A DNA stretch of 64,000 nt from Erodium maritimum (Eukaryota; Streptophyta; Magnoliopsida; Geraniales; Geraniaceae): assembly GCA_963921825.1 (NCBI GenBank), contig OY997596.1, positions 17,055,001-17,119,000 on the forward strand. Direction: 5' to 3'. The notes under the pieces are model-generated. The model was not told where the DNA came from. It saw nothing but the letters and a program-made list of their open reading frames with translations, and searched no databases. The position numbers and the translations under genes were made by a program. Within the stretch, counting starts at the first letter, position 1. Each line of letters begins with the position of its first letter. This document shows positions 10,098 through 20,400 of this stretch, in pieces.

Positions 10098-10534
10098 CAC
10101 CAAACAAAAAATATGGACGACGTACTTTCTTCCTACTACTCTTCGGCTTCTCCGTATTATCATTCTGGTTCTTCTTAGCCATCGTTCTGACACAAACAAT
10201 ACCAATTACAATCATATAAACGTATTGCAATTACATACACTAATGGGTATTGCAGTACACGTGCAATTACATACCCTAATATCTGAAATCAAATTCTATC
10301 AACATATTATGCAGTTACATACAAAATTATTGTAGTAAACATGCATTGCTTTATGAACTGATATATGAAGATGAATTCCAAACTATTGACATGAATTACA
10401 AATGAACTGAACGTGTAGCAATATGAACTGAAAAAACGAACCTCGTAATTTCCTTGACTGAAAACGCAGGGTGCAAAACGCAGGGTGTTGATCTCAGCAA
10501 AACGTGTTGCTTGTATGATGGAACTTTTTTGTAC

Positions 10535-10546
10535 GAATATTTATAC
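10535..10546 (-). promoter_or_regulatory. Candidate TATA box of the minus-strand gene
   Basis: Reads GTATAAATATTC on the minus strand, about 355 bases upstream of the ATG at 10182. It would put the start near 10510 and give a leader of about 330 nt. A direct repeat CGCAGGGTG (10460-10490) lies in the proposed leader. Motif-only prediction. Confidence 0.4.
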
Positions 10547-10856
10547 TACACTATAGTTGGAAACGATTAAGATACTCAGAATTCGATTATTACTTAAACT
10601 CAATGTTTCCTATATTAAATAAAATCAAATAATATCCGAATTGTATACAGATAATATCGAATGTTGATACCGATTGATTCTAATTGCCAAATACGATTAT
10701 ATTCCATCATATAAAGTCGGAAATACCCCCAAACACACTGAAAAAAACGAATCCAGCTTGTATTAACGCGCGTGACATTAAAATCGTAAATTTAATCTCA
10801 GCCTTCCAAAAATCGAAATCAAGGGATGTGAATGGTTCTATGTTCTTACCAATTTG
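10547..10856. other. AT-rich spacer, nothing recognised
   Basis: About 300 bases of AT-rich sequence between the candidate promoter and the MITE chain. No open frame with family resemblance. The body of the first MITE (only its right end is recognisable) may lie here, but I cannot find its left terminus. Confidence 0.5.
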
Positions 10857-10902
10857 GGTGGTTTGCACCTGATAGCTATCCTATATATATATATATATAT
10901 AT
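10857..10902. mobile_element. Right end of a (TA)n-targeting MITE plus (TA)n tract
   Basis: The reverse complement of 10857-10881 begins GGATAGCTATCAGGTGC. It matches the termini of the next two elements and abuts a (TA)n tract (10882-10902). Only this end is visible; a partner terminus was not found upstream. Confidence 0.5.
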
Positions 10903-11160
10903 GGGATAGCTTTCAGGTGCATATTTTCTTAAAATACAAACGGTGCAAACCATGTAAATCTGCGGACAAAAAATGTAATTTCAAATTATTTCTGTAGATT
11001 TACATTTCTGATTTACATTTACGTTAGACTATCCTATTTTTGATTTACATAAAAAAATATAATATCTCTAAAATAAAATGTAATTACATTTTTTTTCCGT
11101 AGATTTACATGAAGTTCGCATATTTGTATCTTAAGAGAGGTGTGTACCTGAAAGTTTTCT
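10903..11160. mobile_element. Micron-like MITE M2
   Basis: Bounded on both sides by (TA)n tracts (10882-10902 and 11161-11180). The left terminus GGGATAGCTTTCAGGTGC and the inverted right terminus (AGAAAACTTTCAGGTAC) form imperfect terminal inverted repeats of about 47 bp. No coding capacity. Short elements that insert into TA microsatellites are known in plants as Micron. The family name is inferred from target choice and end structure. Confidence 0.6.
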
Positions 11161-11181
11161 ATATATATATATATATATATA

Positions 11182-11432
11182 GGATTGGTATCAGGTAAAA
11201 ACCACCCTTATTGTGCAAACTACGAACTCACCAGGTGTTGACACGTGGGCGCGCGCGCTGCTGATGCGCGCGCACAGTGCTGACACGTGGCGCGCACGGT
11301 GCTAATAGTTTGGGCGCACATGCCACGTGTCAGCATCGCGTGCGCTCTACTGACGTCACTTTGACCGCATCCTGTGGCTTAGATTGGTTCGTAGTTTGCA
11401 CAATAATGAGGGTTTTTACTGGATAGCCACCC
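11182..11432. mobile_element. Micron-like MITE M3
   Basis: Left end GGATTGGTATCAGGTAAAAA and inverted right end AGGGTGGCTATCCAGTAAAA continue as terminal inverted repeats of about 47 bp to GTGCAAACTACGAAC. It is flanked by (TA)n on both sides (11161-11180, 11433-11448). The core is GC-rich with repeated GACACGTGG and alternating GC runs, unlike its AT-rich surroundings. No coding capacity. Confidence 0.7.
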
Positions 11433-11539
11433 TATATATATATATATAAGTAACTACATTGCTCCATGTTTCCGACCACTTCATCAACTCCAGTCTTTAA
11501 GATGAAACTGAGGATTCAACAGTAGATTGTAGGAGATCG

Positions 11540-11758
11540 ATATTGAAGGTCATGAGAGAGTACATCCTGGAAAAGAATAATTCTATTTTGGGGTGCATCA
11601 TTGATCACATACGGGTTCATATTTCTTCTTCTGTGAGGTGTTCATCCAAATTTGTCAGAATGTTGCAGACTACTTTTGTATCTTCATATCCAATGATTTT
11701 GGTTACTTCTTTTTCAACAAATGGACGGATACGACCCTGTACACGTTCCTGAAATGAT
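11540..11758 (-). pseudogene. Possible captured exon, PWI-like (uncertain)
   Basis: On the minus strand an acceptor-like TTTGGATCATTTCAG (near 11752) is followed by an open stretch reading ERVQGRIRPFVEKEVTKIIG, then about 20 further residues ending in LTEEE and a stop. The pattern of an aromatic/proline turn, amphipathic helix and GYED resembles PWI-type helices of splicing factors such as SRRM1 or RBM25. The match is short and from memory. Nothing around it completes a gene, so it is best read as a gene fragment. Confidence 0.3.
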
Positions 11759-12279
11759 CCAAAAATTATATGCAACATATATTATAAAAGGTTTAAATAT
11801 AATTAAGATCATCATACCTAATACATGCATGCTATGATTAGTTTCGAGTTCCAACATTTTGCATCTATGTAATTCTGAATTTGTATTTATGGCGTGTCAC
11901 TTTATGGGGTAGCTGATCAGATTTTCAAGTATTTTGTGTGTTGATACGAAACTTTACCCAGGTTTAAATTTATCGATGTCTAAATTTTATCTATATTTAT
12001 CAATCAAAGATTTTAAGCAGATACTAAACTACCAATTTATCTTTCCACAATTGTTTAACAGGACTGTATGAAAACATTCAGGAAGTAATGGAATGCAGAA
12101 CCCAATTTTTGGTTCACTGTTGTTTGTTTTACTGGATTGAAGTAATTCCATATCTTTATTAGTATTTAAAACTTGATATATTTGACTATGTTGGAACAAG
12201 GATTAATAAATCACTTTGCTAATTGTGTATGCAATATAATTTACAACATGTGTGGATTACCATTATCTGTTTTCAAAAA
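11759..12279. other. AT-rich sequence, nothing recognised
   Basis: No open frame, repeat or element end that I can support up to the duplicated TGTAG at 12280-12284 that marks solo LTR B1. Confidence 0.5.
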
Positions 12280-12284
12280 TGTAG

Positions 12285-13796
12285 TGTAAGAACCGCTCCC
12301 GGTCAACGCCGGTCAAATCGGCGGAAAAACAGATTTTTTTTTTAATTTTTGGGGTAGACACCTAAATGAACCTAAAATTGACCCCAAGGGTCATATCGGA
12401 CTTAAGTTGACCCTGATATCAACCAAAGTGAGTTCTGGGTGACTCAGGGCAACTTTTGACCAATTCGGAAAAGTTGACTTTTGCCGAAAAAGTCAACCGA
12501 GTGACGTTTTGGTCCGTTCGAGGCCCGATTTGGATCCAAAAGCTTAGCCGTCGTTACAGCGGTCTTAGTTGGGCCGTTTCCTTGTAGCACGTGAAATTTG
12601 GTAATTTCTTGGAAAATGGGCCCGCGCGGGGCCCGAAACGACCGAATTTCGCGAATCTGATTGAAAAATATCTATAAAGATATTTTTTTAACAAGAGGGA
12701 CCCACATGACACATGTCATGAATGTGGTGGAAGGAAAATGAGAGGGCAACTTTGAACTAAAAGACAAAAGGGAGGGGGGAATTTTGGTCATTTTGGTGTG
12801 GTTTGAATTTTTAAATCAAATATAAGAGATGGAGAGGAGAGAGTCTCGGCAAAACAGAAAAAAAAGAAGAGAAAAGAGAGAGAAATAAGAGAGAGAAAGG
12901 GAAGGAGAGAAAAAGAAAGAAAAGGGGAGATTTTTGAAGATTGTCGACGATCCAACCGTTGGATCGTGTTTTTTCTTGCGAAATCGTCATCCCCTCATCG
13001 TTGCCAAAGGTAAGAACCACGGCTTTTTCTCGTTTTGGTACGTTTGAATTTTAGGGTTTTAGTTTAAATGGTTAAATTAAGGTTGGGTTAAGGATTGGAG
13101 TTTGTTAGGAACGTTTTGGTGCGAAAAGGAACGTTTTTCGTCGTGGCCGTGTGGGGCCCACTTGGCCGGGCCTCGGGCTTTTCGTGTTCGGGTGGTCTTG
13201 GACAATCCCCGAATCGATAATTCACACCCGGAACGAAATATGGAATTAATTTGTGAAAACTGGAAATGGCGGGTTTAGAAAGTTTAAACGTGAATTAAAT
13301 CGCTCGAAAGTCGGAAATTGATTCCGTCGATTGCGTTGGAACACTTGAAATATTTAAGGATCGTAGAAACGAAAACGGGAATTTTCGGAGCCCCGGAGGG
13401 CATTTTTCCGATCCTGGCAGATTCGCCGAGCCGGGCGAATCCGGCCTTTCCGGGCACTTTGTTGACAATGTCGAGTAATTGGGAAGTTTGGGAGTGATCG
13501 GCATTGTCGGGGTCGCGTTTGGGCGTCAAATTTATTAAAATTCAGCTTTGCCTGCGAACTTAAAAAATGTTTTAATTTGTGGTCGTGTTAGATCGTGCCG
13601 CCGACCGCGGAAAGAGGAGGCTAAGCGGGTGACTGCGAGCACGCCGAAGCTTGAGCGTGGATATTTGGAAAGCGTTACGAGGTAGGGAAAAGTAGCCGGA
13701 TATCTGCCTTGACTAGGGAAAGTTATTAGTAGAAATGCATGTGGGCACTTAGTTGTGCCCGTAGGTTAAGTAACTTGTTGTGTTTATGATTGTGGC
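12285..13796 (+). repeat. Solo LTR B1, left part (family B)
   Basis: Starts TGTAAGAACCGCTCCCGG, preceded by TGTAG (12280-12284). It carries the family B U3, a GA-rich first transcribed part (12830-12930), a donor-like AAAGGTAAGAACC (GT at 13010-13011), then the block GTAGGGAAAAGTAGCCGG (13683) shared with other families. It is cut at 13796 by E2 with TSD GTGGC. It resumes at 25383 and closes at 26352 with TSD TGTAG. Without E2 it is about 2.48 kb with no primer site, polypurine tract or coding region, so it is a solo LTR. Confidence 0.9.
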
Positions 13797-16780
13797 TGTA
13801 AAACCCGCTTCGTTTCATTAGGGTATTGATTTAAAATCCTAAAACCTTAGGGTAGGTTCTTGAAAGAAGTGGCAAAAAAAAAAAGAATGGAAGCTGGGCA
13901 GGCCAGGCCAGACCCGGTTTGGGCTTGAACCCGTTTTCTGGTCTGAGGCCCAAAACGGCTGGCCCAAAACCCACCCCCTTTAAAAGAGTGAAACCCTAGG
14001 GTTTCAGTCTCATTTTCGCGCAGCCACCCTCAGACCCTCTCTCTCTCCCGATCCGACTCTCCCTCCTCCTTCGTCTTCCTCGCCGAACTCCGGCCACCAC
14101 CGCTCCGGCCAGCTACGCAACCACCGTCCCCGACCTCCCTATCTCTCCTCCTTCGTCTTCCTCACCAAACTCCCACCGTCCATCACCAGCTCCGGCCACC
14201 AGTTTCGTCCCGAGCTCCCCACGCCATCTTCCCCGTCTCTGTCCAAAACCCGGCCGTCCACCACCGGTTTCGTCCCGAGCCCTAACGCGCCGCCGCCCCG
14301 CTTCCCGTCTCCGATCTCCCCGTCTGAGCCCTAACACGAACCGAGCTCCCGCCGTCGCCGGCGAGCTCGTCAGATCCGGAACGGGACGAGTCGTCCGGAC
14401 CCGAGCCGTACGCCGCCGTACACCGTCGCTCTCCACCGCCGCCATCGTTCCTCACGGTTAGTTCTCGGCCGTGGAACCTCGGCCGACCGGCGCCGGTGGT
14501 CGGCCGCACCTAACCCGATCCCGTTCTTCTTCGTCTTTGCTTTCCCGTTCCCGAGTTCGTTTAGATCCGGTCGGGATGGAACGGAGCTCCCGAAATGGAA
14601 GGGAACAGAACAGAAAAACGTAGATCTGGTTTTGTTTAAAGGATTGTTGTAATGGTGTAAATCTGAATTTGTAAAGATGAACAAATTTAAGTTATTGTAT
14701 TATGTTCATACGTTTCTGATCTGTTTAAGTGTGTTAAGGTTTTAAGCTGAGTTTTTAAAACTAAAATCGGAATTAAAACAAAAGGACGATCTGAGTAATT
14801 TGGACGTAAAATGGTTCTTGATAAAAACTAGATCGGTTGATTTAAACGGGTTTTAAAACGAAAGTCGGCTGTTAAGTTAAACTCGAGTTAAGTTAAATCA
14901 AAAAGGGGGGAAACGAAATCAAATCGGTTTTAGAAGGGTTTTGGACCAAAAATCTCGAGTTTGGAAACGAGCAGAAGGAAACGGTTTTGCTTTGAAATCA
15001 AAGACGGAATTAATTAAAGCAAGGAGTTTCAAAGACGGTTTTAAGTAAAAATGGGTTTTAACTGGGTTTAGATCAAACATGGGTTCGGTACGCGGGTGCT
15101 CGAACCCGATCCGTCGTAACCCGACTTTTATCCCACTCGAGTGTAAACGACAACTGTCGAATTTAAACTGGACAAATCGTAGCCGTTAACTTAACGGCGG
15201 ATTAATTTGGGGCTTCGTGTTAAATTTAGAGTCCGGCTCCGATCGAGGGGGAGCCCGGAAAGCAATTTACAAAACCCGGGCAGATTCGCCATGTCGGGCG
15301 AATCGGGCCTTTAAGGGTCCTTTATCGACATTGTCGGGGTTACGTTTGGGCGTTGAGTTTATTTAATTTTGGCCTGTTCGTACTAGTTTAAAAGTGAGTT
15401 AAATTTGTGTGCTTTTAGATCGTGCTGCGGACCGAGGCAAAGGGAGGCTCGGCGAGTGACTGCGATCATCTCGGGTTTAGTGGAGCGCTTTTGGAGTTGC
15501 TTACGAGGTGGGGAAAAGTAGCCGGATCTCGGCCCTGACTAGGGAAAGTTAATTGTAGAAATGCATGTGACACTTAGTAGTGTCGTAGGAGCAGAGAATT
15601 TAGCGTTAACTGATTTACTGGAGGCATATGACCATGCCCGGAGGTTGTTGTGCGTTATTTGTTGATTGAGTTTGGGTGGCCTTGAGAGCCCGTGTTTTTG
15701 TTGTTTGAGTTGGGTGGCCTTGAGAGCCCGTGTTATTTATTGTCAAGTTTGGGTGGCCTTGAGAGCCCGTGTTATTTATTGCTGAGTCTTGGGAGGCCAT
15801 GAGAGCCCGTGTTGTCGTTTCGGTGTTTTGAGTGGCCGTGAGTGCCCGTGGGGTTGTGAACCCGTACTTTATCGTTGGTGTCTTGGGTGGCCATGAGGGC
15901 CCGTAGGGTTGTTGAACCTGTGTTTCATTGTTGGTGTCTTGTTGGCCTTGAGTGCCTGTGGAGTTGCCACCGGTGTCGTTACTCTCAGTTCGAACTTGTT
16001 TGTGATTGTGATTGGTTACTTGATACTGGTGGAGGTTGTGTGGTGTAGCTAGCCTCCCGACTGGGATCGGGAGAAGCGGAGGGGTTGTGGGCTAGCTCCC
16101 CGACTGGGATCGGGGGAAGGACTCGCGGGCGTGGCTAACCACCCGACTGGGATCAGGTGAAGCGGAGAGGTTGTGGGTTAGCCTCCCGACTGGGATCGGG
16201 AGAAGTTGCGCGACAGGTCGACCGCCTGACCACGTCTATGATCGGTAAAGGGCGAGAGACAGAGTTTGGTTACTGAGCAGCCGTTTTGCGATCCTTTGCG
16301 ATCTTGTTTGGTATTGTGTGGTCAGTCGTGTCTTGGAGGAGGTCGTTGATCGTAGTGTGGGGTCTACATAACGTATCCGAGTGTTGAGTCAGTTGAGGAA
16401 AGTTCTGGTCGTGTGTGTATCTTTTGGGTCGTGGTTGGTGTCACCGGCTTTGTCTACTTTTTATGCCATAGTCAGTCTGTTATTTGTGGTGGTGAGCGAA
16501 CGCTCACCCCTAGCTGCTTTTCCTACAGGAACCGTTCGTAGTCTGGACTAGGTGAGCTTCTGAAGCTTGAAGAGCTTGAAGCGGGTTGCTGGGTGTTTGA
16601 GTCTAGAGACGTGTATCTCGTTTTTTCCAAGTGTGGAACTATTATTTTTGAGATGTAAATAATATTCTTTTGTGGAACTAAACTGACTTTTAAAGTGATT
16701 TAACGAAAACAGGTTTCCGTATTGTAACTTTTTAAACGTTCGCGTCCCTAGTTTCGGTTCGCTGAAATTGGGGCGTGACA
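13797..16780 (+). repeat. 5' LTR of E2 (2984 bp)
   Basis: TGTAAAACCCGC to GGGGCGTGACA. Contains TTTAAAAG plus a telobox palindrome (about 13978-14006), a C/T- and CpG-rich stretch (14030-14510), an AT-rich middle, four GGTGGCCTTGAGAGCCCGTG units (about 15665-15830), four hairpin units built on CGACTGGGATCG (16054-16205), the palindrome GGTGAGCGAACGCTCACC (16491-16508) and an acceptor-like TTTTCCTACAG. It lacks 66 bp present in the 3' LTR near 22630-22695. Confidence 0.93.
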
Positions 16781-16783
16781 GCT

Positions 16784-16795
16784 TGGTATCAGAGC
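16784..16795 (+). promoter_or_regulatory. Primer-binding site of E2
   Basis: TGGTATCAGAGC, three bases after the 5' LTR end, complementary to plant initiator methionine tRNA. Identical in sequence and spacing to E1. Confidence 0.92.
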
Positions 16796-17475
16796 GCGAA
16801 GTTTCACACCTCGTACTACACGTCAATTAGGTGGGAGAGTCGAGTCAGTAGAGTCCCGTCCTGCGTTGGGTACGCAAGTCGGAACTCGGGTGTAGACCCG
16901 TTAGGATTTGAGTCCTGTTGTGTTTTGTGCTTGTGCAGTACGGGGTTACTGGCATAGTATTTGTGTGTTGTTGCGTAAACGTTTTTAAACTGTCGCGACT
17001 CGACTCAGGAGCGCTCCTGTGGTCGAGCGTGACGGTGTTGGTATCCAGTGGCTACAACGTAGTTCGGGGACGCCTGGACGGGGTTGTAACTACCTGATGC
17101 CAAGAAATGAGGATTTTTAATGGAGTGGAAAAGGTTTTAAAAATTGGTTGGCCCAGTGGGCGGGTATCGTTTTTACTCGGCCGTGTTCGGCTTGTGTTTG
17201 AGGTCGGTCTTGAGTTGTCATTTTTGGTTGTGGTTATTGTTTCGCTGGGTGGTTGGTTGGTCATTGCGTGTTGTGGTGCTTGTTGTTGCGGTCTCTTTGA
17301 GGTTCCGTTCACTAATACGAATATTTAAAGTATTAATAGCGTGAGCGGCGTGACGTATTATTGTTATACCCGCTGGGGCAAACTTAGACCGTGTGAGCGT
17401 TAGTGTTTTGAACTGCTGTCCTTTTTGAGTTCGCAAACTGAACGTTTGCGTGTATCCGTGCAGAGGATACTGACT

Positions 17476-20400
17476 ATGGCTCGCGGCAGACGCGGACGAG
17501 CCGCAGGAACACGAGGTCGGGCACCCACGCGGGGCCGGCGGGGACGGTCAGCGGGGGCACCGGGGAGGGTGCCAACCGTCGAGCCCGCCGAGTACGCGGA
17601 GGTGCAGGGCACTCCTGTCGGAGAAGACAGGAGAAGCGATGCGGGGCCGTCTGCAGGCACCCCCAGTGTTCCGCCAGTCGCGGACCCTCCAGTGATGACT
17701 GCCCTGGATGAGCTAACCAGGACCGTTCAGAGTTTGGTGGCGGTCATCGCCAGCCGAGAGTCGGCTTCGCCAGCACCAGAGGCAGCCGTAGTCCCGGTGA
17801 GGGCCGCTCAGACAGAGGATCACACCTCCCAAGCGCTGCTAGATTTCCTGAAGCTCGGGATACCTACTTTTGTCGGGGAGTCGAATCCCGACCTAGCCGA
17901 GCGATGGCTAGAGCAGGTCACACGAGACCTGGACACATCGAGTGTTGAGGATGGCCGTCGGAGAGTGTCCTTCGCGGCCCATCAGCTGAGAGACAGCGCC
18001 TACCACTGGTACGGGCGGGTGAAGGACAGAGGCGGATACGACTACAGCGTATTCCAGGAGGTATTCATGGCACAGTACTTTCCCGAGTTGGCTCGGCTGG
18101 AGTGACATCGACAGTTCCTAGATCTGGAGCAGGAAGGGATGACAGTGGCACAGTACGAGGCCAGGTTCACAGCCTTGGCCAGATTCGCGCCTGAGATGGT
18201 GACGAGCGAGACGAACCGTTGCCTGCGGTTCCAGGACGGACTGAGGCTGGGCATCCGGAACCAGGTTCTCGCCTTGAGGATACGGAAGTATACCGATCTA
18301 GTAGACACCGCGGCTACAGTGGAGCAGGGCATCCGGGATGCAGCAAGGGGTCGTGAGGTCCGACAGCGGCTGATCAGCTTTGTAGGACCGTCCAACTCAC
18401 GAGACTCACGGAGACTGAGGACCGCGGGGTTCTTCCGACCACCGACTCATCCGGGTGAATCGAGACAGCGGGGGTCAGTGGCAGTAGTTGGGCCAGTCGC
18501 ACTAGAGAGGGCACCGACGTGCTTTACCTGTGGGCAGCGAGGCCACTTCCGTCGCGACTGCCCGATGGAAGGAGGGCCTACAGTGTTACCAGCGACCAGC
18601 CGGACCAGCCAGGGCACAGAGTCGAGAGCCAACGAGATCGGCTGTTTTCGATGCGGCCGGGTTGGGCACATCATTGCATGGTGCCGTGAGCCGTCGAGGG
18701 AAACATCAGCGCAGGGACCGCGGCAGTCGCAGACCATACAGTCGCCCCGGGGACGTCCTCATCAGGGTCAGCAGTCCAGACCGTCACAGCCTTCTACGAG
18801 TGCACCGATTCCGATACAGCAGCAGAGTCACGGGTATTCAGCGGCCAGTGCGCCGGGTCAGAGGCAGCAGGCCTCGCAGGGGAGAGTGTATGCAGTCACC
18901 GACTCCAGGGCCCCAGGACCTAGCACGTACCGCGAGACCATCCAGGGTACGTGTTTATTGTATCATTTATGGGCTTTATTCTTGTTTGATACCGGGGCGT
19001 CGCACTCTTTTATTTCGTCGGGTTGTGCTGAGAGGTTGGGGTTGAGCTTAGAGCCGTTGAGTCCACCCCTATGCCTGGACACCCCAGTTGGGGGTGGTGC
19101 ATCGTTGACTAGAGTATGTCGTGCCTGCGAGATTAGAGTCGCAGACTGTCCTTGCCCCGATGATCTTCTCGTGCTGGGAATGACTACCTTTGATGTGATC
19201 TTGGGAATGGATTGGCTGTCGAGGTACCGAGCCAATATCGATTGCTACAGACGACGAGTGACAGTGACAGTGGGTGGTACGAAGATGACATGTGTTCTGG
19301 GCAGTAAGAGCGGGGTCCTCCTGTCGGCGTTGTCCGTAGAGGAGGAAGTATCGGCTGTGCAGAGCCGAGAGTTACCGAGAGTGGTATGCGAGTTCCCCGA
19401 TGTCTTTCCCGAGGAGTTGAGCGGGTTGCCACCGATTCGTGAGGTGGAGTTCGGGATTGACCTGGTGCCGGGAACGGCGACGATATCGATGACGCCTTAC
19501 AGGTTTGCGCCGGCAGAGTTGATTGAGCTGAAGCGTCAACTAGAGGAGCTTCAGCAGAAGGGGTTTATCCGTCCGAGTGTATCGCCGTGGGGAGCACCAG
19601 CACTCTTCGTGAAGAAGAAGAAGAGTGGAGAGCTACGGATGTGTATAGATTACCGGAAGCTGAACCGGGTTACGGTGAAGAACCGGTACCCGATGCCGAG
19701 GATCGATGACTTGTTCGACCAGTTGAGAGGGGCGACTCACTTCTCGAAGATCGATCTGTGATCCGGTTATTATCAGTTGCGAGTCTGTGAGGGGGACGTC
19801 GCAAAGACTGCATTCCGGACACGCTATGGGCATTACGAGTTCCTGGTGATGCCATTCGGACTGACGAACGCGCCAGCAGCGTTCATGGACCTGATGAACA
19901 GCATCTTCCGGCCGTACCTAGATCAGTTTGTGGTGGTCTTCGTGGACGACATCCTGATATATTCGCAGAGCGAGGCGGCGCATAAGTCACATCTGAGGGC
20001 TGTTTTGACACTACTGCGCGAGCATCAGCTATATGCCAACCGGAAGAAGTGCGAGTTCTGGCTCTCTGAGGTGAGATTCCTCGGCCACATCATGTCCCGT
20101 GACGTTATCCTGGTCGATCCGTCGAAGATCGACGCGGTTTCGAAGTGGGCACGGCCCACGAGTGTTTTCGAGATCCGCAGCTTTCTGGGATTGGCAGGCT
20201 ACTATCGGCGATTTGTCCAGGACTTTGCACGACTAGCCGCGCCGATGACTCTGTTGACGCGCAACGGTGTCGGGTTCATGTGGACAAATGACTGTGAGCA
20301 TGCATTCGCAGAGTTGAAGACTCGGCTGACTACAGCTCCAGTGTTAGTGGTGCCCGAGCGAGGAATCGGTTATGATGTTTACTGTGATGCGTTCGGAGAG

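Larger units (their letters stand above)
7884..10182 (-). pseudogene. Three-exon plant gene of C48/mobile-domain type, cut by E1
   Basis: Exon 1 (10182-10098) starts ATG (MAKKNQNDNTEKPKSS) and ends at a GTAAGT donor in phase 1. Exon 2 (9149-8254) starts after a TGCAG acceptor in the matching phase, is open for about 298 codons, and ends at a GTAAGT donor in phase 0. Exon 3 (8054-7884) starts after ACACAG with LFYLDRVQVGIPTVPRGFPS and is cut by the E1 LTR end. Exon 2 has a Lys/Arg-rich and an acidic patch, then a globular part with motifs such as AIGFGSILQL, YYLVENFD and ITDSEVNQTLGIPMGG. These resemble the conserved region N-terminal to Ulp1/C48 protease domains in plant MULE-carried (Kaonashi-type) genes. 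No catalytic domain is visible; it would lie left of the window. Gene structure is well supported; the family name is by pattern memory. Confidence 0.65.
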
